From Plicaturopsis crispa FD-325 SS-3 (taxonomy: Eukaryota; Basidiomycota; Agaricomycetes; Amylocorticiales; Amylocorticiaceae), in the NCBI GenBank assembly GCA_000827205.1, contig KN832560.1, positions 96,176 to 160,175 on the forward strand: a DNA stretch of 64,000 nt. Reading direction: 5' to 3'. The translations under genes were made by a program, and so were the position numbers. The notes beneath the pieces are model-generated. The model saw only the letters and a list, made by a program, of their open reading frames with translations. It did not search any database and was not told the DNA's origin. Below, one piece after another: positions 38,701 to 49,723 of this stretch (positions within the stretch are counted from its first letter, which is position 1; each line of letters begins with the position of its first letter).

Positions 38701-39902
38701 TTTCCGCGGTGTCGAATGCTTCCATGGGGATGTCGTCCTGGTCTACCCAGTAATCGTCGCTGTCAGGAACAACGCCTGCTTGAAGACCGACGTCGACGTC
38801 GGGCTCGTCCATAGCAGGCTCCTCCCGCACTGTAGAGGAGGAGCCAAAGGGTATTCCCGCATGCAGCGCTGGACCTGCTACAGAAGTCGGGGTCACATAT
38901 CGGGTTTGACGAGAGAGCACAGGAGAGGGGGAGCGAGGGGGAGGTGCGAAGGGCGCAGGCGCCACCGAGTTGGAGGGTTTATGCTCGTGATGTTTTCCAG
39001 TAGCTCGGTCACAGAGTATCTTGCGTATGGCAGCAATACGGTCATCATATAGTTGACTGGATATGGTGAAACTTAGTCAACGCACATACACATTGGATGG
39101 AACGACATACATGATTGCGTCCAAGACGACGATGTCGTGCTCTTTATCTTCGCCTTTATAGCAGGCGAGCCACGGTTCGTTGGCTTCTTTGCGCCGCTCT
39201 GAGTTGACAAGGAGAAGCCGCTCCAATTCGCTGGTAGATTTCTTTCAACCAGCACGTAAGTCGGGCAGCAGCGGCGATATGACCACTAAGACGTACCAGG
39301 CAGAGATCGCTAACACATTCATCGTAGGTGGATTCAGCAACGCGCTGCGATTTCTTTGGAGATGGGAAATCATTCCTCAGACGTGCAAATGGGTCATCTG
39401 CTGGAGGTTTGACTATTCCTGTTACCTCCCGCCGCTGCGGGGAACGCCTAAGACTGGGAGAAGAATACACTGGCGGCGACTCAGCCCTCCCCTTTCCCTT
39501 ATAGCTTGACGGACCAAAGATATTCTCTTTATCCGTTCCGTCTTTTCGGGTACGCTTGGACGGGTGTGAGGCATCCGACGCATCCGAAGATGTGCGTTTC
39601 AACGGTATGGACGTATACGAGTCGTCAGAAATGTCGATGACATCTCGTTTGGAATTGAGGGCGGAGGGTGCCTTGGTCTTGCCAAACCCAGGCGTAGAAA
39701 AAGACTGTAACTTGGACGAGGAAGCCTTGCGAGCTTGGGAGGCAGATAAGCACAACGTTCCTAGGAGAACATGGCTGCATACCTGTGACGTTGATGGGTG
39801 ACGATGTTCCTACTGGTTTGAACTTTCAGGTCGTGCCTTCAAGTCAGTGGCTACGCCAAAACTTCGGGATCGTGTACGCACCTTTCCTCGAGAGCTCGAC
39901 AT
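35732..39902 (-). CDS. RecQ-family DNA helicase (Sgs1/BLM-like)
   Basis: RecQ helicases unwind recombination and replication intermediates in the nucleus. A long charged, Ser-rich N-terminus precedes the helicase core: [20 protein letters not shown] (motif 0), [18 protein letters not shown] (I), [14 protein letters not shown] (Ia), [19 protein letters not shown] (II), MALTATANN (III) and GVIYCLAKK (IV). The zinc-binding RQC region has [16 protein letters not shown] and [12 protein letters not shown], followed by a winged-helix-like part. The C-terminus has an HRDC-like piece ([22 protein letters not shown]) and ends [14 protein letters not shown] short first exon (MSSSRGK) is the best start but weakly supported. 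The loop after DEAH reads STWGRNF where RecQ proteins normally have SQWGHDF, a notable deviation. At least ten introns. Confidence 0.88.
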
Positions 39903-40110
39903 GTAAACGTTGTCGCTGGCTGCGCAATATACGCAGAATTAATGAGATACACAAACAAGATGAAGAAAAAACGGATATGATGAGAGTCAAGAGCAAGAGG
40001 GAAATACGAGGTGAACTGGAATATCTGTGTTGGCGTCGTCGCTGTTTTAGTCGACTTCCCTTGAGTCGCGTCGGTGCGCGATCACGTGGGCCTTCAACAC
40101 GACCGCTGAA

Positions 40111-40243
40111 ACGACGACGACGCGACTACCGGCTTGCTCTTGACTTTCACGTCGACGACGGCGACGACAGCGACGACGACAACGTCGACGACGGCGACAA
40201 CGACGGCAACGACAGCGACGGCTAGAACAACAACGACAACGAC
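40111..40243. repeat. Imperfect CGA/CAA trinucleotide tract
   Basis: Runs of cgacga, cgacgg and caacga fill about 130 bases immediately before the NUF2 start codon, between two divergent genes. Open frames through it read Asp- or Thr-rich and I regard them as noncoding. Confidence 0.7.
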
Positions 40244-40266
40244 CAAGCTATATCAATTTCGACAAG

Positions 40267-42052
40267 ATGCCTCGAGAGTACTGGTACCCGTCTATGAACC
40301 CGGACGAGCTCATTGCTGCTATCACCGGCTGGGGCTTTCCTGTCAGTCACGAACAACTCCTGCGGCCGACTCCGGACTTTGTGATTGCGATCTACACAGC
40401 TTGTCTAGAGCAAGTCACATCTCTGTCGTACAACGCACTAGACGAACCCCTGCAAAACGCCTTGGCTACTCTCGAGGATCCGAACGCTGTAAGCATGTTT
40501 TTTTCTATGTTAAAGGGGCGTCTCACTAAAGCCTCAGGCAGGACATATACAGCTCCAGTATGGCGCAAAACCTTATACTCTACCACATGTCAGTCGACTT
40601 CATGTGTACTTGCGCCCGTGCTAAAACCATGATCTAGCGCGCGCATGGCCGAAGCAGCCAAAGTTCCCGATTTCAACTCCAGAGATCTGTATATGCCTTA
40701 CAAAGAGCGAACATGCAACTTGCTGTCGGCCTTTGTCAATTTCGTCAAATTCACCGAACAATGTGTCGGATTCGTGTCTGGAGTTCGGGCCAAGTCCCTG
40801 ACGCTGATCGAGGAGCGCCAGAAAGTGGCACGGGAATTGGAAGAAATTCAGCAAAAATGTGACGAGATCAAGTATGTGGGTCGCTGAAATCCATCATGGC
40901 AATACCTCTGACCTAGCTTTCAGGTCGCGACGGGCGGAAGACGGGCCTCGATGCGAAAGTTTGAAGAAGGAGAATGACGCGTTGACAATACACCTACTCG
41001 CAGCGCGCGACAACCAAACCGCGCTTGTGAAAGACATAGAAACGCTCAAAGTGGAGAAGGCCTCTGTGATGCAAAGCAAGGCAAGCTCGACATTCTTGAC
41101 GGGTCCCGCGTATTTTGATCTTACAACGTGTACCCTTAGGAGAACCTCAACAGAGACGTGTCTTTGGCGACGGATTCCATCACCCGTACTCGGTCTCGAA
41201 TCGTCCAATCCCCGGAACGTATCAAGCGCACCATTTCTACGATGGGGACCACCGCGCTCGAAGACAAACGTACTTTAGCCATGCATGAGACTAAGGCGCG
41301 TGATCTACAGGCGAAGATCACGGCGCTCGGGAATATCGAGAAAGTCAGTGATTTGGTCTTTATTTACCTTTAGCAGTCGCTGATTAATGTGTCTCGCCAG
41401 GACGTGCGGGCATGTGTCGAGCAACTGCAGACGTTGGAGAAAGAAATTGTTGCCCTCGATGCCGCGCAAAAGGACCTTGCCGAGCTCAAGGACCACGACG
41501 ACGACAAGAAGATCGAGAAGACGGAATTGAACATGAAGCAAGAGGTATTTGCTTATCATCTAAATACTGTCAGCACGATTTTGACTTGAATGCGTTATCT
41601 AGCGAGTGCAAAAGCAAATGTCCAACGCCGTAGAGAAGTTCGAACGCGCCCAGCGGCATGCAGAGGACAAACGCGTCGCCAACCAGCATACCATTGACCG
41701 CCTACAACGGGAGTACGAAGAAATGGCATTGGAGCGACGTCACAATGACAAGGAGGTAGAGGAGGTCAAAGGTGAAGCAGACGAGGTCGAGGCTAAGGTC
41801 CGTCATCTTCACGACCACTTCGATATCTGGAACTGTGTTGATATGTCAAACGGCTTACATTTATAGATGGCCGAACATCTGCGGAGAAGCGAAGCGGAGC
41901 TCAACGAACTCTTGAGCGAGTATTGGACTTTGCGACATCAAACCGGTAAGTCCACTGACACCCACACTGGACGCGTTGCTCATGCCATTATTGCAGAGGT
42001 CTACATGGAGACCCTCGCAAATAAACTGGGGATGCAAGTGTCCGCCGACTGA
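40267..42052 (+). CDS. NUF2: NUF2, Ndc80-complex kinetochore subunit
   Basis: Nuf2 pairs with Ndc80 to attach kinetochores to microtubules. The N-terminal calponin-homology-like domain has YWYPSMNPDELIAAITGWGF, LLRPTPDFVIAIYTACLE and, after an intron, DFNSRDLYMPYKERTCNLLS and AFVNFVKFTEQ. The rest is a long coiled coil (KVARELEEIQQKCDEIK, RVQKQMSNAVEKFERAQRHA, HTIDRLQREYEEMALERRH), ending YMETLANKLGMQVSAD. Length near 450 residues is normal. Nine or so short introns, several dividing the coiled coil. Its start is 364 bases from the divergent RecQ start; that gap holds the CGA repeat. Confidence 0.93.
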
Positions 42053-42208
42053 TTGCACTGTCTATCAGTTTCTTTCGTGATGCTGCCTAGAGGTGGATCG
42101 GCATGTTGTACACCCCTCGCCAACGCGTTTTGCTCGTCAGATGTATGTATCACAACAAAGTAATAAGGTACATATGTACAAAGTATGTACGCGATATCCA
42201 CACACAAG

Positions 42209-43721
42209 CTATCGTTTCCGCCGCCGCCGGCTTCCCTTATTGTGAGGCAGACAATCGTGGCAATACCACTTCACGTCTTCTGCCGGCGGTTCCGTCAGGC
42301 CAACGCAGCCCAAGTGGAACTGTCAAGTCATCAGTGAGGCGTAGCGAATCACATTAGCAAAACCCGTCTACTCACCCATTCACGCTCGCAGTCTGCATCA
42401 TCGCATGCGACCATCTGAGGAAAATCAGTCGGACAACATAGTCAGACGCAGCAGCAGCGGACGTACCTCTCCGTATGACGGTTGATGGCAATAACAATAC
42501 GGCCGCTCCTCCTCCGTTGGCAATGATAATTTGACTGACTTGACCGTACGTCTACCGCCGCCCGTAGCCGTGGGTGCTGCTTCATTGTCTGTCTTTTTGT
42601 CCTTCCCTCGTCTGGCTACGCCTTTCCGTCTTCGCCCCGGACCAGATGAAACGTTGCCCGTATCATCCGGGACTACTTCACTGGGGTTTTCTGGTCCGAC
42701 GTTTCCCGACGCGTCATCGACACCAAACGAGGGTGTCGGGCTACGCTCGGCATGGGCTGCACGTACCCATCGAGGCACGACGAGTTCGGGAAGAACAATC
42801 GGAGCGGGCTGCGTTCCAGGTCTTATACCCAGAGAAAGCGATGTTTCCTGCTCGCTGATAGATTGGTCAAGAAGGCGAATATGGCGGTCAATCTGGCCGT
42901 TACTCGTTAGCGGGCAATGATGGTAAGCAGATGGGCGGGCGCTTACAGAGTCGCAGGCTGCCTGGGCCAAATTCACCTTTTCCTCCGAGGCCCGTAGCAC
43001 CTCTTCTGACAGCCAGGCAATATGAGATAGCAACTCCCGAGTTGTTTTAGGAGGCTTTGTTTGACCTGGAGGAATCGACGACGATTTCGAGGTAGATCCG
43101 CCGACTGTTTGGGTGGGTTCCGTATGGTTAACACCAACAGGAGGGCGTTGTGGGGATATAGACATCAAATGGGCGGTAGGCTCTGGAGTTTTGGAACCGC
43201 TATCATCCTTCGCCTCGTTCATAGGGACGTCTGGGACCTCTGTAGAGCTCCCAAGCGCGACCGCACCGTCCAAGTACGATACCAAAGATCGCCGTAGGGC
43301 AATGTATTGTTGTATTGAGGGCAATAAGTCCGAGTTGTGTGCTTAAAGGCGGGGAAGTCAGCATACCACAGTGCTTTGAGAATATGCAATACGCACCTTG
43401 CGCTTGGTCGTCCAGTTCGCGCATGAGTATCAGTTGCCGATGTAGACTCAAAGGCAACTGCTCGATCGCTAGACCCTAGTCAATACGAGAGACCGGCGAA
43501 CGCACAGAGAGCTCGCCTTCAAAGTGCTCCTCCCTGAACGCGTCCCAAATCTCGCGTTCCTTTTCTGAGTTCTCTTTCGCGGTCTCTTCGTTGTCCCCGG
43601 TATCTCCCTCCTTATGGTCAGCATTGCTAGATTGGTTCTCCTCGGGGGCGGGTGTCTGTTCCTCCTCTTCTTGCGCAAAGGCTTCAGACCGTCGTCGTTT
43701 GCGGGACCGTCGAGGAGCCAT
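42209..43721 (-). CDS. ING-family PHD-finger chromatin protein
   Basis: The basic start MAPRRSRKRRRSEAF leads to an acidic segment, then the ING N-terminal helix pair: LPLSLHRQLILMRELDDQAQ and LLPSIQQYIALRRSL...TRELLSHIAWLSEEVLRASEEK. A low-complexity middle with a basic patch (GRRRKGVARRGKDKK) follows. The C-terminal PHD finger reads YCYCHQPSYGEMVACDDADC, EREW, FHLGCVGLTEPP, DVKWYCHDC, a complete Cys4-His-Cys3 with the aromatic residues that hold H3K4me3; it ends KGSRRRRKR, a polybasic tail typical of ING proteins. ING proteins guide histone acetyltransferase or deacetylase complexes. The start chosen is the first ATG in frame; the open frame upstream of it lacks ATG. Confidence 0.9.
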
Positions 43722-44099
43722 ACTGAGTGGATCGCGTCCAAGACGCGTGGTCGTTCTTTCGCTGTACTTTGCACGCGTGGGTCCGTGCGCCTGTCCCGCC
43801 ACTACACTCTGATCTTACCTTCGCTCAACGTTAAACCGGCATGTACTGTCGAGTATCGTATATGTCCCACAATCCCATGTCTGTCCATTGTATTCTCGAA
43901 ACTCCCGGATCAGCTCAAAGGAATGCTTAAATCGCCTGGAAGACTATGATTTTCGGACCTGCAAACGAATGCACACGCCGACGGGCCGTTTGTACCCGAT
44001 TTGCAACTGATCAGTATCGGGGCGAAGTTGTATATCTCTGCCAGTCTACAGTGACCACTCGGGGGACAGGGACCTCACACGTTTATCGCAGGTGGTACC
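43722..44099. other. Divergent promoter region, ING / MLKL-like gene
   Basis: No independent gene is visible. A short upstream exon of the MLKL-like gene could lie here because its predicted start is bare, but none is convincing. Confidence 0.35.
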
Positions 44100-46476
44100 A
44101 TGAACAGGGCGTTAGGATTGTCAGTCACTGCGTTATCGATCGCGGGCTCTTTGAGCCCTGTTCCATGGGTCGGTATAGTTGCCACTGTCGTCCAAGAGAT
44201 CCAAGAGTGCTGCCTCGAAGTGGCCAAATATAAGGTGCGTTACACTCGCATATCCACGCATTTGCACTTCCGACTCAATAGACTCAGCGCAAGGCTCGCC
44301 AACTGTCTGACCGCTGCGCCCTCCTCCTGGGCAATTTAAACGACCAGAGCGCGCGGCTCGATGGCAGCGATCTAAATGAATCAGTAGACCAGCTTTACAC
44401 GTTTGTGTGTCTCATTCACACTCAGTGCCGCATCTTATATGTCCGATTTCGTAGCGCCTTGCTGAGAATCCGTGCTCGTGTGAGGGAGTGGTCGCACTAC
44501 AGCCGTGTAAAATGTTTCAGTGAGTACTGGAGAGTATCGGGGCGCGGGCCACTAATATAACAGCCAAGCTTCAAGTAAAGAACAAAGAGATTGAAGAAGG
44601 GCTGGCACTATCCGAGTCTGAATTGGTAGCTGCCATGAACCTATTTCATGTGAGTGTAGCTAGTATCTCTCGTCTACAGCACGATGACTCTCAGTGCTCT
44701 CCAGATCAACGCGCAGATCACGTTGCACCATTCACACCGTGAATCGACATCCATTCACCGCAGGGACAATGAAGAGACGCGAGAAATGCTGCGCGAGATT
44801 TTGACGAATCAACAAGACTTACGAAATATTGTCGAGCTGCAGCGTGCCGGGGAGCATGCCGCTGAATTAGTCATGGAGGCTGGACAAGAGGTGAGCTCAT
44901 GGCCTGCATCGTCCACTGAGTCATACAATGACATGCCTTGTCAGGAATTGCGCTCTATGCGCCAAGATATACACTACACTCACGGGGCTGGCACGAGGAA
45001 ACTGGTAGCCACCGGAAACCAGCGATCCCCCACGTCCATACCTAAGGATCGACGGTATTCAGAGTATAGGCGTGGGCTGGTGGCCCTGCATAATGCGACG
45101 GGCATTCCTCCGACCGTGAAGATCCTCGACGGTGAGGTACAAAAAGAGGGCGAGATCCCCATCCGAGGCGGGACGTATTCCGACATATGGCTTGGAAAAT
45201 GGCTTGGGGAGGAGCAGGCATGCTCACGGAGCGCCCTATCTTATGAAATTGCCTCGCTAACCACGCAAATGTAGGTCGCCCTCAAGGCACTCCGAAATAT
45301 CAAGGTATCAGATCCCAAAGCCAGCAAGGTCCGTGCTCTCGGCATACTTGCCGAACTGTCATTAACGGTGTGGCGTAGCGTTTTCAGCACGAAATGCGCG
45401 TCTGGGCAAACTTGAACGACCCGCATATCCTCCCCTTCTACGGCATCGCTACGGATCTAGGTGTTCATATTCACATGGTATGTCAAATTGCGCCCCTCCG
45501 CTCGTGAGACATTACAAGCCGTCAGCAGGTCTCGCCCTGGCAAGCCAACGGAAATGTTCTCGAGTGAGTGCAAGCATTCTATAAGTATCCGCTTTTCATG
45601 TATTGGATCCGCGGTTGTAGCTTTGTCAAAAGGCGGCCCAACGATAGTGACCGGATTCATTTGGTAAGTAAGCCAAATGTGGGCAATTGGGGATGTTCTC
45701 AGGCTGATTGAGTGGCCAAGCTCGCTGGTGCAGCACAGGGAATCCAGTACTTGCATTCTCAAGGAATCACGCATGGAAACCGTGAGTTTTGCCCTAATCT
45801 TCTGCCCGCATTTCCCCGTGACGCTGACTTGGAAGCGCTTGCACAGTAAAGTGTGTGAGTAGGGTTCATTGGGCTGCTCGGGCTAAGCTCTTACTGTCGG
45901 TTTAAAAAGGCAAATATCCTCGTGCTGGCTAGTGTAAGTGTCAAGCCTCCCTCTTATGGCCCATGGGGTCGCACAGATTTACTTTTACCGCAGGGCGAAG
46001 CATGTATATGCGACTTTGGTATGTCCAAGGTGATTGAAGACGTGACAGAAAAATCTGCCTCTGCCACATTGACTACATCGGCAGGCTCAGTCCGGCAAGT
46101 TCCTTAACCATGACCTATGCTGCGATCTACACGGTACTTACATATAATTTGCAGCTGGCTTTCCCCAGAGATCATCGAAGGGAGCGTATCGTCTATAACG
46201 ACTCAGGCGGATACGTACTCGTACGCTATGGCGACTCTCGAGCTCCTTACCCTGAGGCGCCCATATTCTCACAGAAAACGAGACGCTGCCGTCATCCGCG
46301 ATGTAGTGATAAATAAGGAGCATCCGCCCCGACCTCCCGCACTGCGTAATGACGCTTTGTGGAAGCTGCTGAAGGAGTGTTGGTCGTTTGACCCAGAGGC
46401 ACGCCCTACGATGGCGACTGTCGCCTCGCGCATGCTCAGTTTTGACGCCGGGGACAACGACACAATCCGTGGTTAA
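44100..46476 (+). CDS. MLKL-NTD-like helical domain fused to TKL (pseudo)kinase domain
   Basis: The N-terminal 150 or so residues are helical: MNRALGLSVTALSIAGSLSP, VGIVATVVQEIQECC, KARQLSDRCALLLGNL, LLRIRARVREW and KNKEIEEGLALSES. This matches the four-helix adaptor found in fungal and plant proteins related to the MLKL N-terminus. A linker (LRNIVELQRAGEHAAELVM, RRGLVALHNATGIPPTVK) joins a kinase domain: GGTYSDIWLGKWLGEEQ (loop), VALKALRNIKV (Lys), HEMRVWANLNDPHILPFYG, QGIQYLHSQGITHGNLKCAN, CICDFGMSKVIEDVTEK, WLSPEIIEG and CWSFDPEARPTM. The HRD triad is HGN, so the catalytic base Asp is Asn, while VALK Lys and DFG are kept. About nine introns; the one at 45664-45720 uses the AAG acceptor, which keeps the frame. 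A family of such proteins is expanded in Agaricomycetes. A signalling or cell-death role is inference from architecture only. Confidence 0.75.
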
Positions 46477-47690
46477 TGTCGTCATTGATCTGATAGCTGG
46501 TACACGGCATCCGCGTCCGTCGTAATACAAGGTTCGGACTCTATGGTATTCTGGCGAGTGCTGTACTTCTTCTGACATATGCTCTCTGCTTAGCCCTATT
46601 GAGGGTATACACGCTCCCGTGTACGTTTGCGGACATACAGTAAGAACCATTTTTGTCAGACGCAGTTAGACGCCTGCAGCTGCTCCACGTACCTGCGAAC
46701 CGATCATGGGAGCCGGGGAACGAGATGATGGCTGGGCGGCTGAACAGACAGGGTCGGACACAAAGCACAGCGATATGTGCTACTAGTTGCGCGAAGTCTG
46801 CTGCTCGCCCACGGCACGGGAATGCGCCGGTAATGATTATCATTGGGCTCTGATTATCAAACTGGTGTACGGAGCTGCAGTAAACTCCAGCGAAAGGTTC
46901 CAATTCGTGCACTGTGCGAAGACAGCTTTTGAGAAGGTGGGGCCAGCATACGTTAGGAAACGAGGTTACCTATACTACCAAAACATAAGCGATATCACCC
47001 GCGCCAATGCTTGACCGCTGAATCTTGTCTACGATTTTCTGACGGTATATGCCTTTGCCTTGCATTTGTCTGCGACGGTTCTCGCTGGACGCTGGGTGAG
47101 GACACGTCGTCAGGGGTCTCGTCCAAGTGTGGGAATTGATGGTCGCGGAATGGAAATTTGATCTCCGCGCCTTTGGTCCTTTTGTAGCGAAATTGACAAA
47201 AAGAGTCCACGACTGTGAGTTTCTGTGCAAAAGTGAGCGCTTTTGGACAGAATCCTGGCCAAGTTTCTCATAAATAGCGTGGGGTGGCTCGCGGACTTTC
47301 GTCGTTTTTCTTTCTCCGCCTCCTTTGTCCTCCGCCTTCAAGCTCAGCCATTTGACGGACTGACTGACTCTGAACTGCGCTCAGCGACGCCCGCAACATC
47401 CGTGAGCGCATCTCCGCGATCCTTGGGTCTGGCAATTACTGATTTTCAGCTGCAGTTCCTCTTCCCTGCTCATCGTCGTGCTCGACGTGCTCGACGTGCG
47501 CGACGTCGGGGGCTCCAACAGCTAGCGCCTCCTGTCAGATTTCGATAAGGTTAATTCGCAACACGTGTACACCGGCCAATATACTGAGAAGAAGAGTCCA
47601 GGAACCTGCACGTCGTCCTTGTGTTCCACTCACACCTCTAAGCGTTTCAGCTCCCAGCACGCCTGTTGCTGCTTGGACTTCGCCAATACC
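46477..47690. other. Intergenic region with one unexplained minus-strand frame
   Basis: No recognisable gene. On the minus strand from about 47222 to 46995 a frame reads VVDSFCQFRYKRTKGAEIK and FPFRDHQFPHLDETPDDV, which looks protein-like, but there is no good start, flanking exons or family match. The part from 47280 on is probably the promoter and 5' UTR of the zinc-cluster gene, with repeated cgtgctcgacgtgc phrases at 47476-47505. Confidence 0.35.
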
Positions 47691-48661
47691 ATGTCTACGC
47701 CGGAGAAATCACCCGATGGCGATGAGCCACACGATACACAGTCGAACAACTCCTCCGTTCAGCCCTCGATGACCATCCACCCCATCTCGTATTCGGGCAT
47801 GCCCATGCACATGTTCCCGTACCACACGGTGTCGAGTCCCAATTCGCACTCCCTGCACTCCAAGCGGCGTCAGGTCAAGAACGCGTGCACTAATTGTCAA
47901 AAAGCTTGCAAGAAGTGCGACGATGCGCGTCCCTGCCTGCGCTGCGTCAAGTACGGCTTTAGGGAGGACTGCCATGACTCGCATAGAAAAGAGAGGAAGA
48001 AAGGCATTAAACGGGGACCTTACAAGAAGCGCGATGGCAAAGGTGAGTTTACCGTACCACCATTCGTTGATTCATTTCTTTGCCCGCATACGTTGTGTCT
48101 GATCGTTATCGAGATCGCGCAGGCAGCAGCGTCGACGAACAAGACGCACCCGCACAGACGGGTATGCCAATGCCCCCAAACGGCGGCGTGCCACCCAGCG
48201 CGTCGCCACCGATGGCACCCTACATGGGCGCCATGCCGGGATACCCTGGCTTTTACAGCCAGTACCCGCCTCCTCAGGGTGGACCGGGTCCCAGACCTGG
48301 AGAGGGTGGGCCCCCCTTCTTCCCTCACTACTACATCCCCGTGCCGCACGCCCCGCAGCAACAACCCCCGCAGGAAAACGGCGATGGCCAAGGATATCCG
48401 CCACCCCACGCGCAATTCTACCCCGCCACATTCCTTGCGCCGTACCCGCAGCCGTACCCCCCACCATACATGATGCCCCACCCGGGCGCGCGACAGGACG
48501 GACCAGTACCGATGCAAAGCCCGCATTACGCGCCGTATCCGCCGATGTACTCCAAGGCCCCCTCCGCGGATGACGGTCACGATAACTCGGGACCGGGCGG
48601 TGCCGGGCCAAGCGCGCGAGGTGGCGAGGGTCACGACGGGGGCGATGGGAAAACGGTGTGA
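47691..48661 (+). CDS. Zn2Cys6 zinc-cluster transcription factor
   Basis: Two exons (47691-48042, 48123-48661) give 296 residues. A Ser/His/Met-rich start leads to the binuclear zinc cluster ACTNCQKACKKCDDARPCL followed by RCVKYGFREDC; the six Cys follow C-x2-C-x6-C-x5-C-x2-C-x7-C spacing. A basic patch follows, RKERKKGIKRGPYKKRDGK, which could be part of DNA recognition and nuclear import. The second exon is almost wholly Pro/Tyr/Gly/Met-rich (PGYPGFYSQYPPPQGGPGP) and may be a transactivation region. It lacks the PAS or fungal-specific 'middle homology' domain of larger family members. Clusters of the ERT1/AcuK gluconeogenesis-regulator kind share the DDxRPCxRC arrangement, but I do not assign targets. 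Confidence 0.85.
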
Positions 48662-49723
48662 GAGTTAGTTGAAGGATCTAATATCTTTTCGAACGATGTC
48701 GTGCTTTGTTTCTCTGTTGATCTTTCGGATGTACCATTACCTTCTGCGCCAGCGTTAGCGCCTACTATGCTGTCCTCATCCTGTGCGTTTGCTCTTTTGT
48801 CACCAAATGCTATGCGATCTTGCCGTTTCTTCTGGACGCGAACGAATTGTCCATGCATGAATACTTAGTGTATTTAGTTAAAAATCTAACTACGACGCGT
48901 AGACTGAAATGAGTCGCGTTGAAGGACATATCTGACTTGGCGAAACTCAAAAACCTTCCGTTATGCTGGAAGAAGGACATCAAGATGTAAGTACATACGC
49001 GTTGGCGGGCGTCGCTGACTTGGAAGACGCAGGACTTGCAAGTGCTCTTCCAAAGCTCCGCTTCGAACAACGCTGGCGCGCGGCATTCCCCCGTCGGCGT
49101 CTGGGACAGAGCCCTCTGGTGGACTCGCCGCTCGGACTTTCCAGCTTTTCTGACACTGGGAAAGGGCCGCCGGCATTGAGACGAAGAGCACGAACGAATG
49201 CTCTGCATGCTCTCCAGTATTCACCGTGTCCCGACTCCCAAGCGCGTGTTCTAGTCTTGCCGCTCGATCTAGGTGGTCAGTGAGTCGGTATCACGTCGCT
49301 CACCGCACATTTCAGACCTTGCCAAAACACATTCGTTCATGAGAGCTGGCCATAGGTATTCGTCGGTTGCAAGTTGCGCCCTCTCTCTCGAGATACGCTT
49401 GTAGAAATGTACAATTGTTGAGCTGGTCCAGACAATGCAAGGCGTGCAGCCGACGCCACTGAGTAAACAGGGCCAAAAGAAGACATGGAATCAGTGGGAA
49501 CAGTCTGAGTTTACGTTCAGTTGCTTTCGGTGTTTCCTTCAGTCTTGCGGCGGTCAACTTTGCTGCTGCTCGTTGACCACGACGTTTCCTGTTTATCTGC
49601 TAATCCTCTAGTCTCCAAGGTCCATCTGCCTTTCCGGATTTCTCTTGTTTCTTTTCTTTATTTTTTTCCGCTTTTTCTACGCTTGCTGCTGTCTTTCCTT
49701 TCTGCTGCTCGCTCCTTGACTTG
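48662..49723. other. Intergenic region with CT-rich promoter tract
   Basis: About 1 kb without a supportable gene. The last 120 bases (49600-49720) are pyrimidine-rich, typical of initiator regions of well-expressed fungal genes, and belong to the kinase gene starting at 49724. Confidence 0.4.

Noticed and set aside
45700-45725. Apparent in-frame stop in the MLKL-like kinase domain after RIHL
   Set aside because: Using the AAG acceptor at 45718-45720 gives a normal 57-base intron and the expected LAGAAQGIQYLH, so the gene looks intact.
48810-49208. 132-codon minus-strand frame between the zinc-cluster and DYRK genes
   Set aside because: No ATG-supported domain, no family resemblance, and it lies in a promoter region.
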